DNA of 64,000 bases from Calendula officinalis (Eukaryota > Streptophyta > Magnoliopsida > Asterales > Asteraceae), in contig OY970820.1 in NCBI GenBank assembly GCA_963853835.1, positions 17,973,873 through 18,037,872 on the forward strand, read 5' to 3'. Position numbers and translations under genes: made by a program. The stretch's first letter is position 1; each line of letters opens with the position of its first letter. This document shows positions 42,621 to 53,258 of the stretch, piece by piece. The notes below the pieces were generated by a model. That model saw only the letters and a list, made by a program, of their open reading frames with translations, was not told the origin of the DNA and did not search any database.

Positions 42621-44019
42621 ATGGCAAATTATCGATTCGTCGCCCCAGAGGTTGGACCGGCTACTCAGTTAAGAAGAGACGAAGTGCCCAAGTTTGCGAG
42701 GAACAACATAACTGCAAATTTTGATATTCCTCAGGCTTGGGCGTGCCCCGAATTCACTCACATAGTTACATATTTAAAGCACTGTCCAATCAATCGAGCA
42801 CTGACTCTATCTCCTCGAGCCATATATCTGGAGATGCTTTGTGAATTCTGGTACTCTACAATACTTGACTCTCCAGACTTGATCACTGGTTGGGTTATTC
42901 ATGATCAAAGAAGGGCTTTTGTATCAATGGCTATTATTAGGGAAACACTGATACTTCCTGCCCACGCACAATATGAGCCGTTTGTTGATCGAACAGAGGC
43001 CAGATCAGTCTTGCCCTTTATTGGTCGCAGAGGTACAACGGGCATAATCAAGAGAAATGAATTTAGTCCAATGTGGGGTTTTCTAATTTCAACAATCATT
43101 CGGTGTATGACCCACAAGACTGGAGCTTTGGACCAAATCAATGAATTTGGGATGCAGATAGTACATGCTATGTACTATGGTCGAGATATTGATTATGCAA
43201 GATTAATATTCAATGAATTAGCTTCTCTGGTTAGAGCTCAAATCAGAGAATTCAATGTACCTTTTTGCAGATTCCTATCCCTCATCTTTCAAAGTTCAAT
43301 GCCTGCACATACTTATGATGAGTTAAACAGTCCAAGAGCTGATCTTCCTCCCCTTAATGAGAAGATTTATTTTTACAGACCAAGGGAAGGAGAACCTGTA
43401 CTGAGTCACTCAATGTGGGCTATTGTGCAGGCTCATATAAATGATGAAGAAAATAATGAAGATGATTCTTATACTGGATCAGAAAATGATAATGATGATG
43501 ATAATGATGATGATAGTGGTGATGGAGGTAATGATGCTCAAGATGTTGAGATGGTGGATGCTCAACCAGATCAAGAACAAGAACAACCACATATTCCTCA
43601 ACTTGAACAGGATCCTGATGCTCCTCATACTGCATCAGATTCTGATATTGAGTCAACAGAAGTGCAACCCCTTATCATAAGAAGAAGAAGAAGAAACTTA
43701 TCTCCAGTGATAATGGGTACTTTATCATCTGAAGAGGTGCATCACACTCATGTTCCATCACTAACTGCATCTCTTCAAGAGCAAAACATTGTTGCTGCCA
43801 ATGCTGACCTTCCATGTCCAGAACTAGAACAAATTGCTCAACAAATTGAGGAATCTCATGTTCCTCTTGATGTGGAGATCCAGTATGAGAAACATACACT
43901 GGAAGGTGCGCAGGCAAGCAAAGAAGTAGGTCCTGAAGGTGCTGGTGCCTCAAATCAACATACAAATGATCCAGCACCGACCTCTGCAGATGTTAGAAGG
44001 GAATCCAACAAAGTCTCAG
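42621..44019 (+). CDS. ORF3 exon 1 of copy B (open)
   Basis: 466 codons plus one base. The N-terminal ~280 residues look folded (NFDIPQAWACPEFTHIVTYL, LCEFWYSTILDSPDLITGWV, MWGFLISTIIRCMTHKTGALD, DYARLIFNELASLV), and the rest is acidic and low complexity (NDDDNDDDSGDGG), then AQQIEESHVPLDVEIQ. The layout (a short block ending in 'FW', a 'W-FLI-TI--C---KT' block) resembles, from memory, the unnamed 3' ORF of Asteraceae Sirevirus-type elements. No membrane segment. The exon ends at CAG|GTATGAAT; phase fits exon 2. The start ATG follows a TATA-like spacer, and copy C has the same start. The exon is intact here, but exon 2 is broken, so no full product. Confidence 0.75.
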
Positions 44020-44045
44020 GTATGAATTTCCATAATACTCTAAAA

Positions 44046-44144
<99 letters not shown>

Positions 44145-44777
44145 CCCAAATAGAAACTAAGTATTGGCCAGTTACAACTCAATACTGACAAAAGTCTCAA
44201 ACGAACTTTCAAATATATATCCTATTATGGCCAACATGGTTAGCCCACTGCTGCTATGCAACATTCATATACTGAGCACTTAAATGATCACTGTCAGTCT
44301 ACAGTTGTCTCAACATTTAAAGAGATAATGGTGGTTGATGTCACACTGACACCCACTAGTGCTGCTTGGATCATGTCCAACTTATTCTTGAGTTGGGTCA
44401 CATGATTCAAGAAGTGATCACAAACCCTTAAGCCACAATAGCCAAATATTTTCCATGGGGTTTAGCCACATTTCTGTTATCACTCTGATACCGAGTGATA
44501 AACATTGAATGTAAAAAGAAGCTCATCTCAGGCTTCATTTTCCAAACCCTTTTAGTAAATGTGACCTATCACACACTGAGCTACTCAAATAGTCACACTC
44601 ACCTTTTACTAAAAATTTTCTTACACATGCTATGCACAAGTCCACAATATTTCATCATGAACCAGATGAAATACAGACTTCAAACTTCTGTTTAAATGGT
44701 TATAGAGTTAAATAAAAACACAATTCTATTTGATAAACCTTTCTTTCTAACCAGTTTTTTGTTTTTTGTTTCTTTAG
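44020..44777 (+). other. Predicted ORF3 intron (copy B), 758 bp
   Basis: Donor CAG|GTATGAAT and acceptor GTTTCTTTAG|CACC as in copies A and C. Longer than theirs mostly because of a (TA)n expansion at 44049-44142. The conserved hairpin TATCACTC...GAGTGATA lies at about 44478-44503. Confidence 0.7.
44049..44142. repeat. (TA)n microsatellite in ORF3 intron
   Basis: About 94 bp of pure AT dinucleotide. The equivalent tract is about 12 bp in copy A (near 2470) and about 18-20 bp in copy C (near 51375). Confidence 0.95.
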
Positions 44778-46624
44778 CACCATCTATGTAGACAATCATG
44801 CAGACAATCATGCAACAAATCCTGGCCATGCAGAACACTCAGAACAACATTCTGCCAGGATGGACACCATGAGTAGTGAGATTGACTCACTAAAGTAGTT
44901 AGTCGCACTACTCCAACAACAACATCAGCCTCCTCCAACTCCACAGTCTCTGCATGGTGGAAATAATGAAGAAGATGAAGGAGGAGATGCTACTGAGCCA
45001 AGGAAATCACCCTCTAATGCTGATCCTGAGGGTAATACTGATGCTGCAACCGAGCTTGTGCCCTCCCCTACAAATGATGATCAAGAAGGGGACATAGGTG
45101 GTGATACTGACCCTCTTCCTTCGCTAGCAAATGATAACACTAAAGGGGAGAAGAGACAAAGAGAAGAGGAGGTTGATCAACCTGAGCCATCTGCTCAAGG
45201 GGAGAAAAGAAGAAAAATAAATGAAGATCAACCTCCACAGCAACAAAAACAACATCAGCAAACTTCTCATACTGAACCACTTCGGTTTCAGTATGAGAGA
45301 AGAAGACAAAGAGGGAGGTTAGTCTTGCAACAACTTGAAGAACCATCTGAGCCAACTGCTCAGGGGGAGACTACCACTGACCAACCTCAGCAAGTTGATA
45401 CTGAGCCTCCTGCTCAGGAAGTGAACAATCTGCAAATTGTGGTATACATGCCATTTTTCTGGCCTATAGCAGATGATGAAGATGAAGAACATCCAGTGCC
45501 ATCTCAGAATTTCTTAAACTTTGCACTGGATATGGCAAATAAAGAAATCTTCATCATCATCCTCCGATGATGAAGATCCTCCAAGACAACCAATCTCTCC
45601 TCATGCTGAAGTGGCTCCTAGAGCTCCTAGGAGGCCAGTCACTAGAAGAATGGCAAGAGTAGTCATGTCCTCAGAATCAAGTGAAGATGAAGATTCATCT
45701 CCTTTAATCACCAGACCAAGGAGATCTGTACATGATACTGAGCAGAAGACTGCAAATGAAACTGAGGATGAGATTAAGGCTCAAAGATTCTTCCCCGTCA
45801 AGGAAGAAGATCATGACACTGATACTGAGGCATATGTTCAGTGGAAACCTCATATTGTAAGAAGAAAAGGAGATGACCTTCTTCAACAATATTGGAACAT
45901 TGTTGCTTAAAGAACAAGGTATAGGGAGAACATAATGGATATGTTGAGAAATAGATCATTTCTCAATGTGAAGGAGATATGCTGGCTAAACATATATGTC
46001 AACAAAGTCAAAGTCAAAACTGTTGACAGGTCCATAGTTGCAGTCTGCACTGGACCAGTCAGTTCTCCCATGAAGATCTTTCTTCATGATATTCAGAACA
46101 TGGGACTCCAAGACTGGGTGAAGATTTCCAGATTGATAAAGGAGTTGCCATTAAGATCCTCTGAAGCCCAAGTAATGATGGATGAAATATGGGTTGTTGT
46201 TGTTGTATGCTTTGAAAAAGGCATTCTATACCAGGCATTTTACAGGGCACTCAGTGTGATGACTGAGGCTGTCAAGAACAACAAGCTTGAGTGTCTTAAC
46301 ACTTACAGGATCTTTAACTCATATCCTGTTCCTCATAACCTTACTTTTCAGGATCAAAAGAGCACCATATATCCAACCTCTGGATATATGTATACTGACC
46401 TAGAAGATAGGGAATGCTTTATCACTGAAGCAGATTTGCCAAAAGCACCTATCAGTCATCTCGTGGGTCTGAAGTGGATGATAACCAAGAAGTATGATTC
46501 TTGGTTCAGAAAGAAAATAGTTGTTGGGCTCAACAATAGGTAGGATGAACTGAAGAAGAGGGAAGAGTTCATCCACATCAAGCAAGACGTCTTCTATGAG
46601 TTTGAATCTATCAACAGAAGATGA
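44778..46624 (+). pseudogene. ORF3 exon 2 of copy B (disrupted)
   Basis: Same sequence family as the open exon at 1-1825. It hits a stop four codons after the acceptor (ATG TAG), and has a frameshift near 45540-45550 and a stop at 45908-45910. Fragments 45058-45570, 45521-45910 and 45935-46543 carry recognisable pieces, including VDRSIVAVCTGPVSSPMK and HLVGLKWMITKKYDSWF. The homologous terminal stop is 46622-46624. Confidence 0.82.
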
Positions 46625-46696
46625 AGAAGAAGACTCTGCAGCCTATGTTTTTGTTTTGTAATTTAATTCTCTTTGTAATTGTTTTGTTATCATTAG

Positions 46697-46708
46697 ATAG
46701 GGGGAGAT
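46697..46708 (+). other. Polypurine tract of copy B
   Basis: ATAGGGGGAGAT directly before the 3' LTR; primes plus-strand DNA synthesis in LTR elements. Copies A and C share the element end, with copy C showing the complement at 48806-48819. Confidence 0.85.
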
Positions 46709-47206
46709 TGTTAAGGCAAAAAGCCTTACCCCTTTAGGATCTTAAGATAACAAAACAACCTAGACTAGCTTAGAATAGTTTATAGAATAAAACAGCTAAG
46801 TTTAGGTGTGATACTGAGTGGGCAGTATTGGCCACTCAGTGTCAGTACTCAGTATTGGAAAACAAATACTGAGTAGAAGGAATGAGTTACATTTTCACAT
46901 GTAACTGACTAAGATCAAATCCCTTGATATTAGTCATCTTCCTTGTTCAGTCATTCGGTTACTCCTTTGCCCATTATGTAAGATCTCTATATCATTATAA
47001 ATAGAGATCACTTTGCAAAGGAGAACTTACCAATTTATGTATTCACTTTCATATATTTGTAATTGATCAGTGGACTTGTTATTCCGCAACAAGCCACACT
47101 TAGTGGATTTATACATTGACTATATTCTTGTGTTATCACTTTAATATTTCATAAAGTATAATAATCTATCAATTTACTTATAAAACCAGGGTGTTGTGAC
47201 CTAACA
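46709..47206 (+). repeat. 3' LTR of copy B
   Basis: 498 bp, about 97% identical by eye to 35029-35526, followed by the target repeat GTTGA. Confidence 0.92.
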
Positions 47207-48049
47207 GTTGATGGAAATCTGGAACTAGGGTTTGAGATTCCACCAAGTTGGATGCACTTGGTGGTTAAGAAGGTTATTTTGGTTTGATTATTGACTAAAT
47301 AACTAGAGTATGTGGATATGTTGATGATAGGTCAAGAAGACCTAAGGATTGAAGGTGCTCCAATGGTGGGAAGCAAGGATTCGTGTTGATAAACACGATT
47401 TGGATAAGGTGAGTACATGAGACTTTTACTGGGTACATAGAAAATGATTTTGAAAACTATGATGTTTTATGAGTCTTTATTAATAAATGTTTTTAATAAA
47501 GATATGATTGAAAAGATAAGAAAATGCAAATAATTGACTACTTAAGTATGTCTAAAATGATTGATGATTTCAAAAGAGTTTATGATAAAGAAAATTGACT
47601 AGATATTCTTTATTAATAAAATGTATGAATAAGAATAATGATTAAGAAAGCATGATATTTGGTTTATTAATAATATGTATAAGTAAAGCTAATAACAATG
47701 ACTTTAAGTATCGAGTATTGTTTAGTAAACAATACTAATAAAGGCAATGATTGAATTATTAAGAGGATAAGTATAAAGTGACTAGTATAATATATATATA
47801 CTATAGTCAATGTAGAGATAATATATTTATGATTATGAATAATAAGAAGTGAATCTTATTAGTGAACTAAATGGTAAAGTCCATGACGAAAATGATGAGA
47901 AAAGGTAAATGAAGTATGATTATGTTAAATGAGAATAATATGATAATTAGAATAGATGTATTCTAATTTATGTTTGATTATGAATTGATGGGGCATAGGC
48001 CCGTATTTGATGATTTCAGTATGTGTTGAGAAAAGGATCCGGATCATAG

Positions 48050-48232
48050 ATAACCCACACAAGTTGGGGGAGTTAGTGACACCTACTTGGGGCGGTACCA
48101 CCCTGCGCAAGGGTAGTGTGTCGAGAAATAGATAACCCGGAAAGAGGGGGAGTTTCAGATAACCCGAAAATCGGGGGAGCAATAGATAACCCGGAAATGG
48201 GGAGTTTACCTAGATAACCCGCATCGGGGGAG
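48050..48232 (+). repeat. Diverged ~28-bp tandem repeat (AGATAACCCGGAAA...GGGGGAGTT)
   Basis: Five units start at about 48050, 48129, 48157, 48184 and 48212. It occupies the same relative place as the 24-bp array in element 1's LTR. Confidence 0.75.
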
Positions 48233-48303
48233 TTTGCTTCGGAGAGGTCCGTAGCGTATGTGATAAAGTATGTGTAAGCACGGGTTAGCTTACCAGTATG
48301 TGA

Positions 48304-48805
48304 TGTTATGTCACAACAACCCAGGTTTACTTATATAATTGATGTTATAATTATACTTAAGGCAATTAAAGTGGTAAACACAGTATTAGAGTCAAATGTG
48401 TAATTCCACTAAGTGTGGTATGCTGCGGAAAAGCAATACCACTAATCAATTACAAAGATGTTATCGTGTTAAAGTAAATGGGTAAATACTCCTTTGCAAG
48501 ATGATCTCTATTTATAATGGTATAGAGATCTTACATAATGGGAAAAGTAGTAACCGAAGGACTAAACTAAGGAAATGGCTAAGATCAAGGGATTTGATCT
48601 TAGTCAGTTACAATACTGACTGTAACTCAGTCCTTCTACTAAGTATTGGATTTCCAATACTGAGTGCTGATACTGACTGGTCAATACTGGCCAAACTCAG
48701 TATCACTCCGAAACTTAGCTATTTAATTCTATTGTTTATACTAAGCTAGTCTAGGTTGTTTTGTTATCTTAAGATCCTAAAGGGGTAAGGCTTTTTGCCT
48801 TAACA
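48304..48805 (-). repeat. 3' LTR of copy C (502 bp)
   Basis: TGTTAAGGC...ACATAACA on the minus strand. Contains the TATA-in-hairpin block (GATCTCTATTTATAATGG...) at about 48504-48532 and the ACTGAG/CTCAGT cluster at about 48612-48706. Followed inward by the complement of the polypurine tract (ATCTCCCCCTATCT). Confidence 0.9.
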
Positions 48806-48886
48806 ATCTCCCCCTATCTAATGATAACAAAACAATTACAAAGAGATTTCAAAAATAAATAAATACAGGCTGCAAAGTCTTCTTCT

Positions 48887-50735
48887 TCATCTTTTGTTGA
48901 TTGACTCAAACTCATAGAAGACTTCTTTCTTCACATGGATGAACTCTTCTCTCTTCTTCAGTTCATCTTGCCTGTTGTTCAGTATAGCAACAATCTTCAT
49001 TCTAAACCAAGAATCCTCCTTCTTGGTTATCATCCATTTCAATCCCACCAGATGACTAATAGGGGGGCCTTTGGCAGATCTGCTTCAGTAATGAAGCATT
49101 CCCTATCTTCTGAGTCAGTGTACATATATCCAGAGGTTGGATATATGGTGCTCTTTTGATCCTGAAAGATTAAGTTAAGGGGGAACAGAGTATGTATTAA
49201 AGATCCTGAAAGTGTTAAGGCACTCAGGCTTGTTGTTCTTTACAGCCTCAGTCATTACACTGAGTGCCATATAGTCTGCTTGATATAAAATTCCTTGTTC
49301 AAAGCATACAGCAGATACAGCCCAGATTTCATCCATCATTACTTGGGCTTCTGAGGATCTTGATGGTAACTCTTTGATTAATCTGGCAATCTTCACCCAG
49401 TCTTGGAGTCCCATATTCTGAATGTCATGAAGAAAGGATCTTCATAGGAGGACTGACTGGTCCAGTGCAGAATGCAACAATGGACTGGTCAACTGTTTTG
49501 ACTTTTATTTTGTTAACATACAAGTTCAGCGAGTTTATCTCCTTAACATTCGGGAATACCCTATTCCTCAGCATACTCATTCTGGTTTCCCTATACCTTG
49601 TTCTTTGAGCAACAATGTTCCAGTATTGTTCAAGAAGTTCATCTTCTGTTCTTCTTACAATATGTGATTTCTTTGGAACATCTGCAGCAGACTCAGTGTC
49701 AGGATCTTCTTCCTTAACAGGGAAGAATCTCTGACCCTCAATCTCATCCTCATCATCACTCTTTTCGTCATTATACTGAGTAGATCTTCTAGGTCTAGAG
49801 ATCAGAGGAGCTGGATCTTGTTCTTCACTTGATTCTGAGGACATAACCACCTTTGACTTTCTTCTGGTTATTGGTCTTCTAGGAACTCTAGAAGGTCCTT
49901 CAGCTGGAGGAGAGATTGGTCTTCTTGGGGGCACTTCATCATCTGAGGATGATGATGAAGAGCTTTCTTTATGTGCCACATCCAGTGCAAAGTTTAGAAA
50001 GTTTTGAGATGGCACTGGATGTTCTTCATCGTCATTAGCAATAGGCCAGACAAAAGGCCTATATACAATAACTCAGTATTAGCTTGCTGTGGTTGGTCAG
50101 TATCAGTCTCCCCTAAGCAGATGGCTCAGATAATTCTTCAAGTAATTCCAGGACTGACCTTCCTCTTTGTCTTCTTCTTTCATACTGAAACCTGAGTGGT
50201 TCAGTAAGAGGAGTTTGCTGATGTGATTGTTGTCGTTGCTGTTGAGGTTGATCTTCATTTAACTTTCTTCTTTTCTCCCCCTGAGCAGATGGCTCAGGTT
50301 TATCAACTTCTTCTTCTCTTTGTCTCTTCTCCCCCTTATTGTTATCATTTGATGGGGAGGGAAGAAGTTCAGTATCACCACCTATGTCCTCATGTTGATT
50401 ATCAGGAGTTGGGGAGGGCATAGGTTCAGTAGCAACATCTTGCTCACCCTCAATATTGGCATGGGAGGGTGATCTTCTGGGCTCAGTATCAGGGCCCTCT
50501 TCATCATTGTGTCCACCAAGTGGAGACTGAGGAGGTGGTGGAGAATGTTGTTGTTGTTGTAGGAGTGCCACCGACTGTTTTAATGAGTCTGTCTCATTAC
50601 TCATGGCATCCATCCTAGCCAGAAGATTAGTCTGAGTGTTCTGCATGGCCAGGATCTGGTTGAGAATAGTTTGTAAAGCACCCTGCACTTCCTGAGATTG
50701 AGTAGCTTGTGCTCTTTGGCCCTGCACAGATGGTG
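48887..50735 (-). pseudogene. ORF3 exon 2 of copy C (disrupted)
   Basis: Open from the acceptor at 50735 for about 208 codons (APSVQGQRAQATQSQ ... ending EELSEPSA), then broken by a frameshift near 50110, open again 49425-50015 (SKVVMSSESSEEQDPAPL), broken near 49420 and 49180, and ending at TGA 48887-48889. It shows where exon 2 of copy A would stop. Confidence 0.82.
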
Positions 50736-51421
50736 CTAAAGAAACAAAAAAATAATGTAAACTGGTTAGAATGAAAGGTTTATCAAATAGAATTGTGGTG
50801 TTGTTAAGTTCAATAATCATGTAAACAGAATTTAGAAGTCTGTATTTCATCTGGTACATGATGAAATATTGTGAACTTGTGCATAGCATGTCTAAGAAAT
50901 TGTTTAGTAAAAGTGAGTGTGAATATTTGAGTAGCTCAGTATATGATAGGTCACATTTATTAAAACGTTTTGGTTTGGGTAATCGAAGCCTGGGATGTGC
51001 TTCTGGTTATTTTCAATGTTTATCACTCGGTATCAGAGTGATAACAGAAACGTGGCTTATACCCATGGATAATTTTGGCTTATGTGGCTTAAAAGGTTTG
51101 TGATCATTTCTTGAATTATGTGACCTTACTCAAAATAAGTAAGACATCATTCAAGCAGTACCAGTGAGTGTCAGTATGACATCACCACCATTGTCTCTTA
51201 AGATGTTGAGACAAATGTAGTGACAATGATCATTGAGGTGCTCAGTGTATGAATTTTCCATAGCAGCAGTGGGCTAACTATGTTGGCCATAAGTGGATAT
51301 ATTTGAAAGTTCGTTTGAGACTTTGGTAAGTATTGAGTTGGTACTAGCCAATACATAGTCTCTATTTGGGAAAGATATATATATATATATATAAGTTTGA
51401 GAGCTGTTTAGAAATTCATAC
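50736..51421 (-). other. Predicted ORF3 intron (copy C), 686 bp
   Basis: Same donor and acceptor as copies A and B; exactly the same length as in copy A. Includes the conserved TATCACTCGGTATCAGAGTG stem-loop at about 51018-51041. Confidence 0.7.
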
Positions 51422-52799
51422 CTGAGACTTTGTCGGATTCTCTTCGAGCATCTGCAGAGGTCGGTGCTGGATCATCTAGATTTTGATTTGAGACAACAGC
51501 ACCTTCAGGAGCCTCTTCTCTTCGAGCATGTGCACCTTCCAGTATGTTTTGCTCAAACTGAATCTCCACATCAAGAGGAACATGAGGTTCCGCAATTTGT
51601 TGAGCAATAGGTTCTGGTTCAGGACCTGGAAGGTCAGCGGTGGCTGCAACAAGACTTTGTGCTTGAAGAGATGCAGTTAATGATGGGGCATGAGTAGGCT
51701 GCACCTCTTCGGATGATAAAGCACCCATGATTACTGGGGATATGTTTCTTCTTCTTCTTTGGATGACCATTGGTGTGTCTTCTGAGGACTCAGTATCATA
51801 ATCTGTTGCAATATGAGGAGCATCAGGATCCTGTGCAGGTGGAGGAATATGTGGTGGTTCTTGTGTCGATTCTGGTTGAGCATCCATCATCTCACCATCT
51901 TGATCATCATTTCCACCATCACCACTATCATCATCATTATCATCATTTTCTGATTCAGTATCAGAATGTGGTTCATCATTAATGTGTGCCTGTACAATAG
52001 CCCACATGGAGTGACTCAGTACAGGCTCTCCTCCCCTAGGCCTGTAAAAATAAATCTTCTCATGTAAGGGAGGAAGATCTGCTCTTGGACTATTGAATTC
52101 ATCATAAACATGAGCAGGCATGCCATTTTGAAAAATAAGAGAAAGAAATCTGCAGAAAGGAACATTGATTTCTCTGGTTTGAGCCCGAATCAGAGAAGCT
52201 AGTTCATTAAAAATCAGTCTAGCATAATCAATATCTCGACCATGATACATGGCATGAACAATCTGCATCCCAAAATCATTTATTTGATCCAAAGCTCATG
52301 TCTTGTGGGTCATACACCGACTGAGTGTGGAAATTAAAAGACCCCACATTGGACCAAATTCATTTCTTGTAATAATGCATGTGGTTCCTCTGCGTCCAAT
52401 GAATGGTAACATTGAGCGAGCCTCTGTTCGATCAACAAAGGGCTCATACTGAGCGTGAGCGGGAAGCCTCAGTGTTTCGCGAATTATGGCTATGGAAACA
52501 AAAGCCCTTCTTTGTTCTCGAATAACCCAACCGGTAATCATGTCTGGAGAGTCAAGTTTAGCAGAGTACCAGAATTCACAGAGCATTTCCGGATGAATTG
52601 CACGAGGAGAAAGAATCAACGCTTGCGTGATTGGACAATGCTTCAGATATGTAATCATGTGAGTGAATTCAGGGCATGCCCAAGCCTGAGGAATGTTGAA
52701 ATTTGCGGTTATGTTGTTCCTCGCAAATTTGGGCACTTCGTCGTTTCGAAACTGAGTTGCAGGTGCAACCTCCGGTGCGAAGAATCTGTAATTTGCCAA
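51422..52799 (-). pseudogene. ORF3 exon 1 of copy C (one nonsense codon)
   Basis: Starts MANYRFFAPEVAPATQFRND like copy B. One in-frame TGA (52293-52295, where copy B has GGA) splits it into 52296-52799 and 51408-52292. Otherwise collinear to the donor site, including PHVPLDVEIQFEQ. The shared reading frame of copies B and C over this length supports coding origin. Confidence 0.8.
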
Positions 52800-53258
52800 C
52801 TGCGATTTTGATTAAGAAATTTGCTTGCAAAGAGAAAGTAAAATCGTTAATCGCAGAGAGAGTTGAAAGAGAAAAATATGAAATAACTGTTAAAAAATTT
52901 TAAAGAAATAAAATAGACGGTTATTTATATTCTAATTAGAGATAATTACGGTATTGGGAAGTAAAACCGGCTGATTTGACAGCCTTATCCTGTTCCAACG
53001 GTAACTTTCTTATCAAGAAAGGTTACCGTTGGGGAGTATGAAGATTAAAAGTCAGTTTTACCACTACTAGACTCCAATACCGAGTTAAAAAAATTAAATT
53101 AAAAAAAGTATTAAAAATCATAAAAACATTTAATTTAATCTATAAATTAATAAAAAAATAAAAATTTATAACATTTGATAAATCAGACGAGTGATACTGA
53201 GCAGGTCAGTATTGGAACCAATACTTAGAGGTCAGTATCAGAAGATTTTAAGAATAAT
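52800..53258 (-). promoter_or_regulatory. pol-ORF3 spacer with hairpin and TATA-like box (copy C)
   Basis: Equivalent of 42166-42620. The stem-loop at 52995-53032 differs from copy B at one loop base only; TATAAATA (minus strand) is at 52922-52929. The surrounding spacer is more diverged. Confidence 0.5.

Larger units (their letters stand above)
35029..47206 (+). mobile_element. Sirevirus-like Ty1/copia element, copy B (complete layout, inactivated)
   Basis: LTRs 35029-35526 and 46709-47206 (498 bp each, TGTTAAGG...CCTAACA). The target duplication GTTGA is perfect (35024-35028, 47207-47211). Primer site TGGTATAAGAGC at 35529-35540 has one substitution. Polypurine tract at 46697-46708. Order: gag, pol (protease, integrase, RT, RNase H), spacer, ORF3 exon 1, intron, exon 2. 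It carries stops, frameshifts and a solo LTR. LTRs differ at about 16 sites by eye (about 3%), so it is older than gypsy-type element 1. Confidence 0.92.
34238..48303 (+). mobile_element. Second gypsy-type element: 5' LTR part, interrupted by Sirevirus-like copy B
   Basis: Starts TGTAACGACCCG at 34238, the same LTR opening style as element 1, and inserted into the Ale-like RT. Its own sequence is 34238-35028 plus 47207-48303 (about 1.9 kb). No LTR end (GTGTTACA) is reached before copy C cuts it at 48304. Contains palindrome and tandem repeats listed separately. No coding sequence. Confidence 0.65.

Noticed and set aside
43955..44212. Proteins with long Tyr-Ile runs on both strands
   Set aside because: These are translations of the (TA)n microsatellite in the intron.
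42621..46624. Calling ORF3 a retroviral envelope protein
   Set aside because: No signal peptide, transmembrane segment or glycoprotein-like region was seen; only its 3' position recalls the 'env-like' ORFs of sireviruses.
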